Source: CALMEC01 sp964434425
Lineage (GTDB): Bacteria; Actinomycetota; Thermoleophilia; Miltoncostaeales; Miltoncostaeaceae
NCBI GenBank assembly: GCA_964434425.1
Contig: CAYSVH010000004.1
Span: 62,001-126,000 of the forward strand
Direction: 5' to 3'
DNA length: 64,000 bases
Shown here: in pieces, positions 53,711 to 62,727 of the stretch
Layout of the letters: each line of letters starts with the position of its first letter
Position numbering within the stretch: position 1 is the stretch's first letter
Notes under the pieces: model-generated
The model's database searches: none
Seen by the model: the letters and a program-made list of their open reading frames with translations, nothing else
What the model was told of the DNA's origin: nothing
Position numbers and translations under genes: made by a program

Positions 53711-55606
53711 TCATCCCTCGGCGGCGATCGACGCGGCCAGCTCGGCCACGGGACGGGTGCCCAGATCCCCGCGATGACGTGCGCGCACCGACACCTCGCC
53801 GGTCTCGGCCTCCTTGTCGCCGATGATCGCGAGGAACGGCACCTTCGCAAGCTCGCCGTCACGGATCCGACGACCCACCGACTCGGACCGCGCGTCGAGC
53901 TCGGCCCGCACGCCGGCCGCCTTCAGCACGTCGACGGCGGCCGAGGCGGCGTCCGCATGACGATCCGCGATCGGCAGCACCCGCACCTGGACGGGCGCGA
54001 GCCAGACGGGGAAGTCGCCGCCGGTGTGCTCGATCAGGATGCCGAGGAAGCGCTCGATCGATCCGCTGATGGCCCGGTGGAGCATGACCGGCCGTTCCTC
54101 CACGTCGTCGGCCGACGTGTAGTGCAGATCGAACTGCCCGGGCATGTAGAAGTCGAGCTGGCAGGTGCCGAGCTGCCAGGCGCGGCCCATGACGTCCGTG
54201 ATCTGGAAGTCGATCTTGGGCCCGTAGAAGGCGCCGTCACCCTCCTTGATGGAGTACTCGCGGCCCTCCAGCGCCGTGCGGAGCGCGGACTCGCCGGCCT
54301 CCCACATCTCGTCGGTGCCCGCCGCCTTCTCGGGCCGGGTGGCCAGGTGCAGACCGACCTCTTCGAAACCGAACTTCGCGTAGAAGCGGTCCGTCAGATC
54401 GATGATCTTCTTCACCTCGTCCTGGATCTGGTCCACGGTGCAGAAGACATGCGCGTCGTCCTGCGTGAAGGCACGCACACGGAAGAGGCCGTGCAGCACG
54501 CCCGACAGCTCGTGCCGGTGAACGTGTCCGAACTCGGCGAGGCGCAGGGGCAGTTCGCGGTAGCTGCGACGACGGCTGCGGAACACGAGGCAGGCGCCCG
54601 GACAGTTCATCGGCTTCACGGCGAAGCCCTGCTCGTCCACCTCCGTGAAGTACATGTTGTCCTTGTAGTGGTCCCAGTGGCCGCTCTTGTGCCACAGGGT
54701 CTCGGACAGGATGGTGGGGGTCTTGATCTCGTCGTAGTCCATGGCGTCCAGCTCGGCGCGGATCGCCTTCTGGATGCCGTTCACCACCACCATGCCCTTG
54801 GGCAGGAAGAACGGGAAGCCCGGACCGGCCTCGTCGAAGTGGAAGAGCTCCAGCTCGCGGCCGATGCGCCGGTGATCGCGCTTCTTGGCCTCCTCGATGC
54901 GCGCCAGATACGCGTCCAGCTCGGTGCGGTTGCGGAAGGAGGTCGCGTAGACGCGCGTGAGCATCGGGTTCTTCTCGCTGCCGCGCCAGTACGCGCCGGC
55001 CACCGAGAGGAGCTTGACCGGGCCGATGCGACCGGTGTCCTGCACGTGGGGTCCCCGGCAGAGGTCGACGAACTCGCGCTGGCGGTAGATCGACACCTCG
55101 GTCTCACCCTGACGGGAGAGCTCCTCCACCTGGTCGACCTTGTACGGCTGGTCCAGATCCTCGAAGAACGCGTGGGCCTCGTCGATCGACATGACGCTGC
55201 GCTGGAACGGCGCCTTCGCCTTGATGATGCGGTTGATCTCGGCCTCGATCGCCGGGAAGTCGTCCTCCGTCAGCGGCCGCGACAGTTCGAAGTCGTAGTA
55301 GAAGCCGTCGTCGATGGGCGGGCCGAAACCGAACTTCGCGCCCGGAACGACGCTGAGAACCGCCTCCGCCATCACGTGCGCCGCCGAGTGGCGCATCGGG
55401 TAGAGGTAGTCGTCCTCCTGCTTCGGCGTCACGATCGACACGGACGCGCCCTCCGGCACCGGAAGCGCCAGGTCCTGTATCTCGCCGTCGACCAGGATGG
55501 CCACGGCCGCCTTGGCAAGACCGGGACCGACGGTCCCCGCGATGTCATGCCCGGTGGCGCCGTCGGCCACGTCGAGTGATGTTCCGTCCGGAAGTAGTAC
55601 GTGCAC
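53711..55606 (-). CDS. thrS: Threonyl-tRNA synthetase
   Basis: 631 residues from GTG 55606. TGS domain at the N-terminus (VLLPDGTSLDVADGATGHDI), the editing domain with the HxxxH site (MRHSAAHVMAEAV), the class II core with motif 1-3 and the zinc Cys in KPMNCPGACLVF and EFGHVHRHE (motif 2), and the C-terminal anticodon-binding domain (VWLAPVQVRVLPI). Full length. Divergent from the aminoglycoside-phosphotransferase-like gene. Confidence 0.96.
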   Translation of the reverse strand: MHVLLPDGTSLDVADGATGHDIAGTVGPGLAKAAVAILVDGEIQDLALPVPEGASVSIVTPKQEDDYLYPMRHSAAHVMAEAVLSVVPGAKFGFGPPIDDGFYYDFELSRPLTEDDFPAIEAEINRIIKAKAPFQRSVMSIDEAHAFFEDLDQPYKVDQVEELSRQGETEVSIYRQREFVDLCRGPHVQDTGRIGPVKLLSVAGAYWRGSEKNPMLTRVYATSFRNRTELDAYLARIEEAKKRDHRRIGRELELFHFDEAGPGFPFFLPKGMVVVNGIQKAIRAELDAMDYDEIKTPTILSETLWHKSGHWDHYKDNMYFTEVDEQGFAVKPMNCPGACLVFRSRRRSYRELPLRLAEFGHVHRHELSGVLHGLFRVRAFTQDDAHVFCTVDQIQDEVKKIIDLTDRFYAKFGFEEVGLHLATRPEKAAGTDEMWEAGESALRTALEGREYSIKEGDGAFYGPKIDFQITDVMGRAWQLGTCQLDFYMPGQFDLHYTSADDVEERPVMLHRAISGSIERFLGILIEHTGGDFPVWLAPVQVRVLPIADRHADAASAAVDVLKAAGVRAELDARSESVGRRIRDGELAKVPFLAIIGDKEAETGEVSVRARHRGDLGTRPVAELAASIAAEG

Positions 55607-55644
55607 GCGGCGCAGGGTATCAATGTGCCTGGCAGGATCGACCC

Positions 55645-56406
55645 ATGCCGACGAGCCCCCGACTGGCCGGCGGAGGCCGCTTCCGACTCGAGGTGAGCGG
55701 CGATCCCGCCGTCGTCACCAAACACGGTCCGTCCGACGCGATCGCACGCGAGGTCGACGCGCTCCGGCAGATGGCCGGCACGGGGCTCGCGCCACTCCTG
55801 GTCGACCACACGGCCGATTCCGTCACGATGACGTACATCGCCGGCGAGCCCCGCCCGCCGGCCGGGCTCGGCGCTGACGACGCACGGAGACTCGGCGCAT
55901 CCCTCCGGCGGCTGCACGACGCCCGCCACGCCACCGTCGGCGGTCGCCATGTCTGGGACGGCCCCGCCGACTCGCTCGCGGCCTACGCCCGGGCCCGGCT
56001 GGCCGACCTGGAGCCCGTCCCCGATGGTCTTCGCTCCCTGGCCGATACGGTCGGTGAGCGGCTGCTGCGCGACACGGGGACCGGACCCCCGGCCTTCCGG
56101 TTCCTCCACGGAGACCTCGCCGCCGACAACATCCTGTGGACTCCCGCCCCGGTCTTCGTCGACTGGGAGTTCTGGCGCATGGGCGACCCAGCCGAGGACC
56201 TCGCCTACCTGATCACGATGAACGACACGCCGCCGCCGGTGACGGCCGCGATGCTGGAGGGGTACGGGGATGCGGACGTGCGGGTCCGCATCGAGGCCTG
56301 GTACGGCGCGACGGCCCTGGACGCCGGGCTCTGGTACCTGCGACAGGGGGACCGGGAATCGGCGGAGCGCATGATCACGCGGGCACGCGCCGCACCCGGG
56401 CGATAG
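55645..56406 (+). CDS. Aminoglycoside phosphotransferase-family kinase
   Basis: 253 residues. A P-loop-like glycine-rich N-terminus, EVDALRQM (Glu), the catalytic loop FRFLHGDLAADNILW (Asp and Asn) and the DFG-like VFVDWEFWRMGDPAEDLAY are diagnostic of APH/choline-kinase proteins. Phosphorylates a small hydroxyl substrate; not necessarily an antibiotic. Start at ATG 55645 as the family begins there. Confidence 0.85.
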   Translation: MPTSPRLAGGGRFRLEVSGDPAVVTKHGPSDAIAREVDALRQMAGTGLAPLLVDHTADSVTMTYIAGEPRPPAGLGADDARRLGASLRRLHDARHATVGGRHVWDGPADSLAAYARARLADLEPVPDGLRSLADTVGERLLRDTGTGPPAFRFLHGDLAADNILWTPAPVFVDWEFWRMGDPAEDLAYLITMNDTPPPVTAAMLEGYGDADVRVRIEAWYGATALDAGLWYLRQGDRESAERMITRARAAPGR

Positions 56407-56454
56407 ACGGAGCCGGGTTCACCCACGCCGTCGACGCCGGCCGGCGTCGACGGG

Positions 56455-56745
56455 TCACCGCCCCTCGGCCAGCTTCACCAGACGGGAGACGAGCGGCTCG
56501 AGATGGACGTCGAGGGCGTCGTGCGTGAGCTCGACCACGCGCCGCTCCCCGCCGCGCCGGAACTCGATCCGGTAGTGGGCGACGTCCCGCGACGGTCGTC
56601 GCACGTACGGGACGTGCGGGGGCTCGACGCCCAGCCAGACCGCGACCTCCTCGGGTGTCAGGTCCACGGCCGGCAGGGTGCGATCGATCCCGGCCTGCAG
56701 CCCCCCGGTACGGGTGAAGTGGATGTCGAGCGGAACGTCAACCAT
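56455..56745 (-). CDS. Emfourin-like small protein (possible metalloprotease inhibitor)
   Basis: 96 residues. IHFTRTGGLQAGIDRTLPAV, then a helix and DVAHYRIEFRRGG followed by LTHDALDVHLEPLVSRLVKL, resembles the emfourin/protealysin-inhibitor family. Those proteins inhibit M4 metalloproteases; here no M4 protease is adjacent. Overlaps the membrane-protein gene by 8 bp. Assignment is tentative. Confidence 0.45.
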   Translation of the reverse strand: MVDVPLDIHFTRTGGLQAGIDRTLPAVDLTPEEVAVWLGVEPPHVPYVRRPSRDVAHYRIEFRRGGERRVVELTHDALDVHLEPLVSRLVKLAEGR

Positions 56746-57208
56746 CGCGCGACGTCACGCGACGCAGGGTGATGAGGCGCTCGTCGATCTGGAGCGCCAC
56801 GGTGAGGGCGTCGACCTGCCGCGGACCGGAGAGCTGGTCGGCCACATGCCACGCATCCTTCGAGAGCCGCACCAGACGGCTCTCGGCGTCGGCGTAGCGG
56901 TCGACGTCCGCCGCCCGGGTTCGCAACGAGGCGAGGATCTCGGCCAGTTCGTCGTCACTCCACCTGACCCGCCGCCCCGGCCACTCCCTGTTCTTCAGGA
57001 TGAGACCGAACAGCAGGATCATCAGCGGGACCTTGAAGAGGGCCACGGTGAGGAACACCAGGGCACCGCGCCACAGGGTGCTGTCGGTGATGGACGGGAC
57101 CGCCGCAAGGAGCGCGGGGCCGAACAGGGCCATGGGCAGGCTGACCCCCAGCAGCACCCCGACGCGAAGCCGTCGGAGGGCACCCCGATCGTCATACAGG
57201 AAGCTCAC
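56738..57208 (-). CDS. Hypothetical two-helix membrane protein
   Basis: 156 residues. Two TM helices (about 15-40 and 46-68) followed by a soluble helical C-terminal half with many Asp/Glu/Arg (DDELAEILASLRTRAADVDR). Coupled to the emfourin-like gene by overlap. No family recognised. Confidence 0.6.
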   Translation of the reverse strand: MSFLYDDRGALRRLRVGVLLGVSLPMALFGPALLAAVPSITDSTLWRGALVFLTVALFKVPLMILLFGLILKNREWPGRRVRWSDDELAEILASLRTRAADVDRYADAESRLVRLSKDAWHVADQLSGPRQVDALTVALQIDERLITLRRVTSRDG

Positions 57209-57721
57209 GGTGCCCCATTGTCCGCCTCGGACGGCCGGGATTCAAGAGCACGGGTCGCGGAGTGATGAAGCCTGCGTCGGGGGTGTGCGCCTCCCAGAAC
57301 ACACCCCCTGGGTTCCTCCGCACCGCCCGGAGCACCGGACGGGGGGGACCTCTGACGCAGGTAACCGCGAGCGGAGACCGCCCGCGGAGCCGGTCGGACG
57401 GCGGACGGGTGAGCCGTGACGGCGACCAGTCCCCCGTGTGTCAGCGAATCGCTTCGGTGACGTATCCTCCCTGACTCATGATGACCCCGCCATCCATGGC
57501 GGAGGTCACACCCTCTATCGGCACCCACTTGACGGTCCTGTACCCCCGGCGCAAAAAAGTCCGGGGGACGGCCGCGGCTCCCGTTTCGCGGGCCTCCTCG
57601 ACGTGGACGCCGGCGTCCACGAGGTCCGTCCATCACCAGCCCCGCGCCCATCGATACCGCGCCACCGCTCCGGCGACTGTTCCGGTACGCCGGTCCCCAT
57701 CGCCGACGGGTCTGGCTCGCG
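57209..57721. other. Intergenic region with palindromic repeat and 5' end of the ABC gene
   Basis: Contains the palindromic element at 57271-57361 and the open, probably coding, N-terminal extension of the ABC exporter (from about 57632). No separate gene is seen. A TATCCT box lies near 57464. Confidence 0.4.
57271..57361. repeat. Palindromic repeat sharing GCGTCAGAGGT with the 61.6-kb element
   Basis: Outer arms CCTGCGTC (57271) and GACGCAGG (57354), inner perfect arms GGGGGTGTG/CACACCCCC (57279-57287 and 57300-57308). The minus strand reads GCGTCAGAGGT at 57348-57358, the same core as in the element at 61593. Confidence 0.6.
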
Positions 57722-59467
57722 GTGACGATGTCGGTGCTCAACAAGCTGTTCGACATCTTCCCCGAGATCCTCATCGGGTTCGCGATCGACGTCGTCGTCC
57801 AGGCGGACGACTCCCTCGTCGCTCGGTGGACGGGCATCGACGACCGGTGGCACCAGCTCCTCTTTCTCGGAGGACTCAACCTGCTGGTGTGGATCCTCGA
57901 GTCCGCCACGCAGTACGCGGACTCCATCCTCTGGCGCAATCTGGCCCAGACGGTCGAGCACGAGGCGCGCATGGACGCGTACGCGCACGTCCAGCGGCTG
58001 GAGCTCGGGTACTTCGAAGACGCGAGCACCGGCGGCCTCATGGCCGTCCTGAACGACGACGTGAACCAGCTCGAGCGCTTCCTCGACACCGGTGCGCGCG
58101 ACATCATCCAGACCGTCGTGAACGTCATCGCCGTGGGCGCCGTGTTCACGATCATCAGCCCCCTGCTCGCCCTGCTGGCGTTCGCACCGATCCCCGTCAT
58201 CCTCTGGGGGTCGTTCATGTATCAGCGCCGCCTGGAGCCCCGGTACGCACAGGTGCGCCAACGCGTGGGACAGCTCTCGGCGTCACTTGCGAACAACCTC
58301 GGCGGCATCGCGACCATCAAGGCGTTCACGACCGAGGAGCGCGAGGTGGGGCGTATCGGGGCGGAGTCGGACGCATACCGCGAGGCCAACCGCGACGCCA
58401 TCCGCTTCTCGTCCGCGTTCGTCCCGCTGATCCGCATGGCCATCCTCACCGGCTTCACGTGCACGCTGATCATCGGTGGTCACGCGGCCCTGAACGGCAA
58501 CCTCGAGGTCGGCCTCTTCTCGGTGCTGGTGTTCATGACGCAGCGCCTGCTGTGGCCGCTCACCCGCCTCGGCGAGACGTTCGACCTCTACCAGCGGGCG
58601 ATGGCGTCCACGCGCCGCATCCTCGATCTCCTGGCCATCGAGCCGGGCATCGTGTCCGGCGACAGACGTCTACCCACACCGGTGCGCGGTGAGATCCGGT
58701 TCGACGACGTGCACTTCCGGTACGCGACGGGTCCGGAGGTCCTCCGGGGCGTCGCGATCCACGTGCCGGCCGGTGAGACCCACGCCGTCGTGGGATCGAC
58801 CGGGTCGGGCAAGAGCACCATCGTGAAGCTCCTGCTCCGCTTCTACGACCCCACGGCAGGGAGCGTGGCCGTGGACGGGTGCGACGTACGCGACGTCGCG
58901 TTCACCGATCTCCGCGGGGTGATGGGACTGGTGAGCCAGGACGTCTTCATGTTCGACGGCACGGTGGCGGAGAACATCGCCTACGGACGACCGGACGCGT
59001 CACCGGATCAGATCGCCGAGGCCGCGCGACTCGCCGAGGCGTCCGAATTCATCGACCGGCTCGAGCAGGGCATGGACACCCTGATCGGCGAGCGCGGCCA
59101 GAAGCTCTCCGGCGGGCAGCGTCAGCGCCTGTCGATCGCCCGCGCCATCCTGCGGGATCCGGCCGTCCTGATCCTGGACGAGGCCACGTCCGCCGTGGAC
59201 AACGAGACCGAGGCAGCGATCCAGCACTCCATGGAGCAGGTCTCGGAGGGTCGCACCACGCTGGTGATCGCCCATCGTCTGAGCACCGTTCGCGGCGCCC
59301 ACCGCATCCACGTCCTCGAGGCCGGCCGCGTGGTCGAGTCCGGAACGCACGAGGAGCTGGTCGCCCGGGGCGGCCTCTACGCGGCGCTGTGGCGCGTACA
59401 GACCGGTGAGGCACTCGCCGAGCACCGGCTGGCCGAGGAACCCGCATCGAGTCGTCCCACGTCGTAG
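57722..59467 (+). CDS. ABC exporter, fused membrane and nucleotide-binding domains
   Basis: At least 581 residues. Six-TM domain to about residue 310, then an NBD with Walker A GSTGSGKST, Q-loop SQDVFMFDG, signature LSGGQRQRLSIARA, Walker B VLILDEATS and H-loop IAHRLST. The frame is open back to 57533 without ATG, GTG or TTG, yet reads like the family N-terminus (PPLRRLFRYAGPHRRRVWLA). The GTG at 57722 would cut TM1, so the true start is probably upstream at ATC 57632/57650 or CTG 57677. Homodimer or half-transporter; substrate unknown. Confidence 0.88.
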   Translation: MTMSVLNKLFDIFPEILIGFAIDVVVQADDSLVARWTGIDDRWHQLLFLGGLNLLVWILESATQYADSILWRNLAQTVEHEARMDAYAHVQRLELGYFEDASTGGLMAVLNDDVNQLERFLDTGARDIIQTVVNVIAVGAVFTIISPLLALLAFAPIPVILWGSFMYQRRLEPRYAQVRQRVGQLSASLANNLGGIATIKAFTTEEREVGRIGAESDAYREANRDAIRFSSAFVPLIRMAILTGFTCTLIIGGHAALNGNLEVGLFSVLVFMTQRLLWPLTRLGETFDLYQRAMASTRRILDLLAIEPGIVSGDRRLPTPVRGEIRFDDVHFRYATGPEVLRGVAIHVPAGETHAVVGSTGSGKSTIVKLLLRFYDPTAGSVAVDGCDVRDVAFTDLRGVMGLVSQDVFMFDGTVAENIAYGRPDASPDQIAEAARLAEASEFIDRLEQGMDTLIGERGQKLSGGQRQRLSIARAILRDPAVLILDEATSAVDNETEAAIQHSMEQVSEGRTTLVIAHRLSTVRGAHRIHVLEAGRVVESGTHEELVARGGLYAALWRVQTGEALAEHRLAEEPASSRPTS

Positions 59468-59519
59468 CCGGGATCATCCCGCCGGCCTCGGGCCGTCACC
59501 ACCCGGACGGCGCGCCGCC

Positions 59520-59573
59520 GGTGCCGAGACGACCTGCGTTCCCCTTATCGGGGTGAGGTCGTCCACCGGCACC
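59520..59573. terminator. Nested hairpin between ABC exporter and dodecin
   Basis: GGTGCC/GGCACC (59520, 59568), ACGACCT/AGGTCGT (59529, 59556) and CCCC/GGGG form one nested hairpin between convergent genes. Confidence 0.65.
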
Positions 59574-59614
59574 GTTTCACGGACGCGAGACGACAAGCCC
59601 GCGCCGACGGTCGG

Positions 59615-59821
59615 TCAGCCCTCCAGGACGAACGTGACCTTCATGTTCACCTGGTACTCGGTGACCTTGCCCGAGTCGTCGACCTTGACGTACTGCTCCT
59701 TGACCCACGCACCCTTCACACCCCGAAGGGTCTTGGTCGCGCGGGCGATGCCCTGCTGAACCGCGTCCTCGAAGCTCTTGGACGAGATCGAACTGATCTC
59801 CTCAACCTTGGCGACGGTCAT
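59615..59821 (-). CDS. Dodecin flavoprotein
   Basis: 68 residues from ATG 59821 with AAGGAG six bases upstream. KVEEISSISSKSFEDAVQQG, then the conserved GIARATKTLRGVKGAWV with the Trp that stacks on flavin and NMKVTFVLE. Twelve subunits form a flavin (or CoA) storage shell. Full length. Confidence 0.93.
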   Translation of the reverse strand: MTVAKVEEISSISSKSFEDAVQQGIARATKTLRGVKGAWVKEQYVKVDDSGKVTEYQVNMKVTFVLEG

Positions 59822-59996
59822 TCGATTCTCCTTGGTGGTCTGTTGCCCCCGGGGGGCCCGTAGGCGTCTGATACCCGGCCCGGGCCGATCGGAAACGCAC
59901 CGCGTCCGCTGCGTGCTCCGCCCGCCGGGACGCCGGCCGGGAACTCGGGCCAGGCGTGTTTCGCCGTCGAACGTCCACCCGTGGTTTGATGCCCAC

Positions 59997-60881
59997 ATGG
60001 CTGGCACATTCAAATCCCACCGCATCGACGTCGGCGGCGTCACCATCGCCTCCGAGATCGGCGGCAACGGCCCTCCCCTCCTCCTGTTGCACGGCTATCC
60101 GCAGACACGGCACCTGTGGCGCCACGTCGCGCCGGCACTGGCCGAGACGTTCACCGTCGTGATGAGCGATCTGCGCGGTTACGGCGAGAGCGACGCGCCG
60201 GCCGGTCCCGACGACGGATCCGCGTACGCGAAGCGCGCCATGGCCGTCGATCAGCTGGCGGTGATGCGCGCGCTCGGGTTCACGCGGTTCGCCGTGGCCG
60301 GGCACGATCGCGGGGGACGCGTGGTGCACCGCATGTGCCGGGACAGCCCCGAGAGCGTCGTCGCCGCGGCGGTGCTCGACATCGTGCCGACCCTCACCCT
60401 CTTCGAGGACGCCGACCAGCACTTCGCCCGTGCGTACTACCACTGGTTCTTCCTGAGCCAGCCACCGCCACTCCCCGAGGTCCTCATCGGTGCGGCGCCC
60501 CGTGAGTTCCTCCGGATGACGCTCGACCGCTGGAGCGGCCCCGACCACACCTTCGACGACGCGGACATCGCGCACTACGCCGATGCGTTCGACACCGGCA
60601 CGATCCGTGCCAGCTGCGACGACTACCGCGCCGCCGCCGGGATCGACCTGGTGCACGACGCGGAGGACCGCGACCGCCTCATCGAATGCCCGCTCCTCGT
60701 CATGTGGGGCCAGCTCGGGGCGATGCACCGCCTGTACGACGTGCCGGCCACGTGGAGGGAGCAGGCACGGGACGTCACGCCGCTGCCGCTGCAGTGCGGA
60801 CACTTCCTGCCGGAGGAGGATCCCGCCGCCACGACAGATGCTCTCCGCGCGTTCTTCGACCGAGACGACCTCTGGGCGTGA
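59997..60881 (+). CDS. Alpha/beta hydrolase, haloacetate/fluoroacetate-dehalogenase-like
   Basis: 294 residues from ATG 59997. LLLLHGYPQTRHLWRHVAPA, MSDLRGYGESDAPAG and the nucleophile Asp in VAGHDRGGRVVHRM, with the C-terminal His in QCGHFLPEEDPA, match fluoroacetate dehalogenases of the FAcD type. Other hydrolases share this motif, so dehalogenase activity is likely but not sure. Overlaps the next gene by 4 bp (GTGA). Confidence 0.78.
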   Translation: MAGTFKSHRIDVGGVTIASEIGGNGPPLLLLHGYPQTRHLWRHVAPALAETFTVVMSDLRGYGESDAPAGPDDGSAYAKRAMAVDQLAVMRALGFTRFAVAGHDRGGRVVHRMCRDSPESVVAAAVLDIVPTLTLFEDADQHFARAYYHWFFLSQPPPLPEVLIGAAPREFLRMTLDRWSGPDHTFDDADIAHYADAFDTGTIRASCDDYRAAAGIDLVHDAEDRDRLIECPLLVMWGQLGAMHRLYDVPATWREQARDVTPLPLQCGHFLPEEDPAATTDALRAFFDRDDLWA

Positions 60882-61594
60882 TCGCACTCGCCGCCGCCGT
60901 CGCCGCGATTCCCGCGATCGCCCAGCAGGCGCCTCCGCCACCGCGCCCCATCGTCTACGTGCAGGCGGGGCACGAGGCGCCCCGCGAACCCGGCTACCTG
61001 ATCCAGACCGGAGCGCCCGGCGAGATCGCGTTCAACCGCCGCGTGTCCGCCGCGGTCGAGAGGAAGCTGCGTGCCGCCGGCGTCGACGCGCGGCACACCC
61101 CGGGACGCGTCACGCCGCTCGCCGCGCCCGCGGCGGCGTTCGTGTCGATTCACCACGACATACCCGGAGGCCGCGCCGCGGTGGGGTATGCGCTGAGAGG
61201 AACCCCTGAGTACTACTCCCGCGGCCAGGGCTGGGGGATTCCGCGGACGACGCCGTATCCGGACAGCGCGCCCCATCGACAGAGAACGGCCATCACCGCG
61301 GACGTCCAGGCACGGTCGCACCGGCTCGCGCTGAGAATGCGCTCACGGTACGCGAAGGTCTTCACACGCGCGAACGGTGCACGAAGCGGTCCCGTTCGGC
61401 TGGAATCGCCCAAGGGCAACCCCAACGTCATGAGCTACTACGGCTTCCGCCGGACGAACGCGACGGCGCGCGTCATCATCGAGACCGGGGCGACCGGAAC
61501 GGATGCGGCGTTCCTTCGACGGACGGACCTCATCGCCACGGCCATCTCAGGCTCGATCGTCACCCACCTCAGAGCCGAGGGACAGCTGCGCTAG
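60878..61594 (+). CDS. N-acetylmuramoyl-L-alanine amidase-like secreted protein
   Basis: 238 residues from GTG 60878. A short hydrophobic signal (IALAAAVAAIPAIAQ) without Arg in the n-region, then an amidase_3-like domain: YVQAGHEAPREPGY (metal His/Glu), AFNRRVSAAVERKLRAAGV, AAFVSIHHDIPGG and IIETGATGTDAAFL with the second Glu. Cleaves the amide bond between MurNAc and stem peptide in the family. Its stop lies in the palindromic repeat arm at 61593. Confidence 0.65.
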   Translation: MIALAAAVAAIPAIAQQAPPPPRPIVYVQAGHEAPREPGYLIQTGAPGEIAFNRRVSAAVERKLRAAGVDARHTPGRVTPLAAPAAAFVSIHHDIPGGRAAVGYALRGTPEYYSRGQGWGIPRTTPYPDSAPHRQRTAITADVQARSHRLALRMRSRYAKVFTRANGARSGPVRLESPKGNPNVMSYYGFRRTNATARVIIETGATGTDAAFLRRTDLIATAISGSIVTHLRAEGQLR

Positions 61595-61755
61595 TGTCCC
61601 GCGTCAGAGGTTCGGTTGGTGTTTGCCGAGCGAATCTCCGGCGAGGCAAGGACGAGAGACCGCCCGGAATATCGGGAATCTCTTGGCGGTCGAGGACACC
61701 GCCTCGCGATGAGATGCAGCCGGCAAACGACCACGAACCTCTGACGCGGGACACT
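61593..61755. repeat. 163-bp palindromic interspersed element
   Basis: Perfect 22-bp terminal inverted repeats, 61593-61614 and 61734-61755 (AGTGTCCCGCGTCAGAGG...), with further nested arms GTTTGCCG/CGGCAAAC, GCGAGGC/GCCTCGC and GACCGCC/GGCGGTC. The whole can fold as a long imperfect hairpin. No ORF. MITE-like or a structured RNA. Confidence 0.85.
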
Positions 61756-61790
61756 GGTGGCTCCGTCGAACGATCCCGGAAGGCATCGAT

Positions 61791-61827
61791 GGGTGGGTGG
61801 AGCGAATGCGATCCGCTCCACCCACCC
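61791..61827 (-). terminator. Hairpin downstream of the HU gene
   Basis: 14-bp perfect stem GGGTGGGTGGAGCG/CGCTCCACCCACCC (61791-61804, 61814-61827), just after the HU stop on the minus strand. No U tract. Confidence 0.7.
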
Positions 61828-61833
61828 GCACGA

Positions 61834-62127
61834 CTACTTCTTCTTGCCCTTCTTCTTGGCGACGGCCGACTTGAGGACGGCACCGGCAGTGAACTTCGGG
61901 AGCGTCGACGCCGCGATGGACATCGGCTCGCCCGTCTGCGGGTTGCGGCCCTGACGCGCGGCGCGCTCGCTGGTCGAGAACTTCCCGAAACCGGTGATCG
62001 ACACCTCGCCACCCTTGGCGAGGGTCCCCTGGATCTCGTCGAGAGCAGCGTCCAGGAAGCGCGCGGCGTCCGCCTGCGTGCCTCCGGTACGGCTCGCGAT
62101 TGCGGCAACGAACTCAGACTTGTTCAA
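61834..62127 (-). CDS. HU-family DNA-binding protein
   Basis: 97 residues from TTG 62127 with GGAGG seven bases upstream. Begins MNKSEFVAAIASRTGG; the intercalating arm RNPQTGEP with Pro is present, and a Lys-rich C-terminal tail (AVAKKKGKKK) extends beyond the HU fold. Compacts the chromosome as a dimer. Full length. Confidence 0.95.
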   Translation of the reverse strand: MNKSEFVAAIASRTGGTQADAARFLDAALDEIQGTLAKGGEVSITGFGKFSTSERAARQGRNPQTGEPMSIAASTLPKFTAGAVLKSAVAKKKGKKK

Positions 62128-62727
62128 CCCAGATCCTCCTCATCGACAAACTGAATAGGGAAGAGCGTAGCGCCCCGTCCCGACGGATGTTTCCCACGAC
62201 GCTGCGGGGATACGGCCCATCCGGAACAGGCGGAGCGAACCGCGGAGGAATCGGATGGAGCGGTCCCACGGGGCCGTTGAAGGTCAGCATCCTATGCCAC
62301 GGGTGCGGCGGCCCGGCCCGATCCGGCACCCGGCGCGGACGCGGGCCGTGCCGCGACCAGGCCGCGCACATCGGGTTTCGGTGCCGTTTTCCAGGTTCTT
62401 TTCTCAGAGCTTTCGGCCGGACGCGACCACCGGACGGCCTCTGTCGTGACGCCACCCTGAAACACGGGGAGCCTGCGGCCGCAGGCCTGCCGGGACCGTG
62501 CGCAGGCGGCGATGCGTCCACATCCGCACGGCGAGCACGGCCACCACGGCATGCGAAAAGCCCACCGGCGAGGCGGGAACGGCGCAGTCGTCCATCACCC
62601 ATCCCGGGGGCCCGACCGCCCCGTCACGTGAGAAAACGCACAGACCGCGTGTGAACGGCCCAGTGCATCGCCGGGGTCATCGACGCGAGACGCTCGGCCG
62701 CCCTCCCGTCTCGGCACGCCGCACGGA
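62128..62727. other. Non-coding stretch upstream of HU
   Basis: 600 bp without a supported gene. The minus strand near 62145-62160 has CTATTC and TACGCT boxes that could be the HU promoter. No repeat or RNA fold was recognised. Confidence 0.4.

Noticed and set aside
62128..62727. Possible small genes upstream of HU on either strand
   Set aside because: Frames are short, Arg-rich and lack start signals or recognised motifs.
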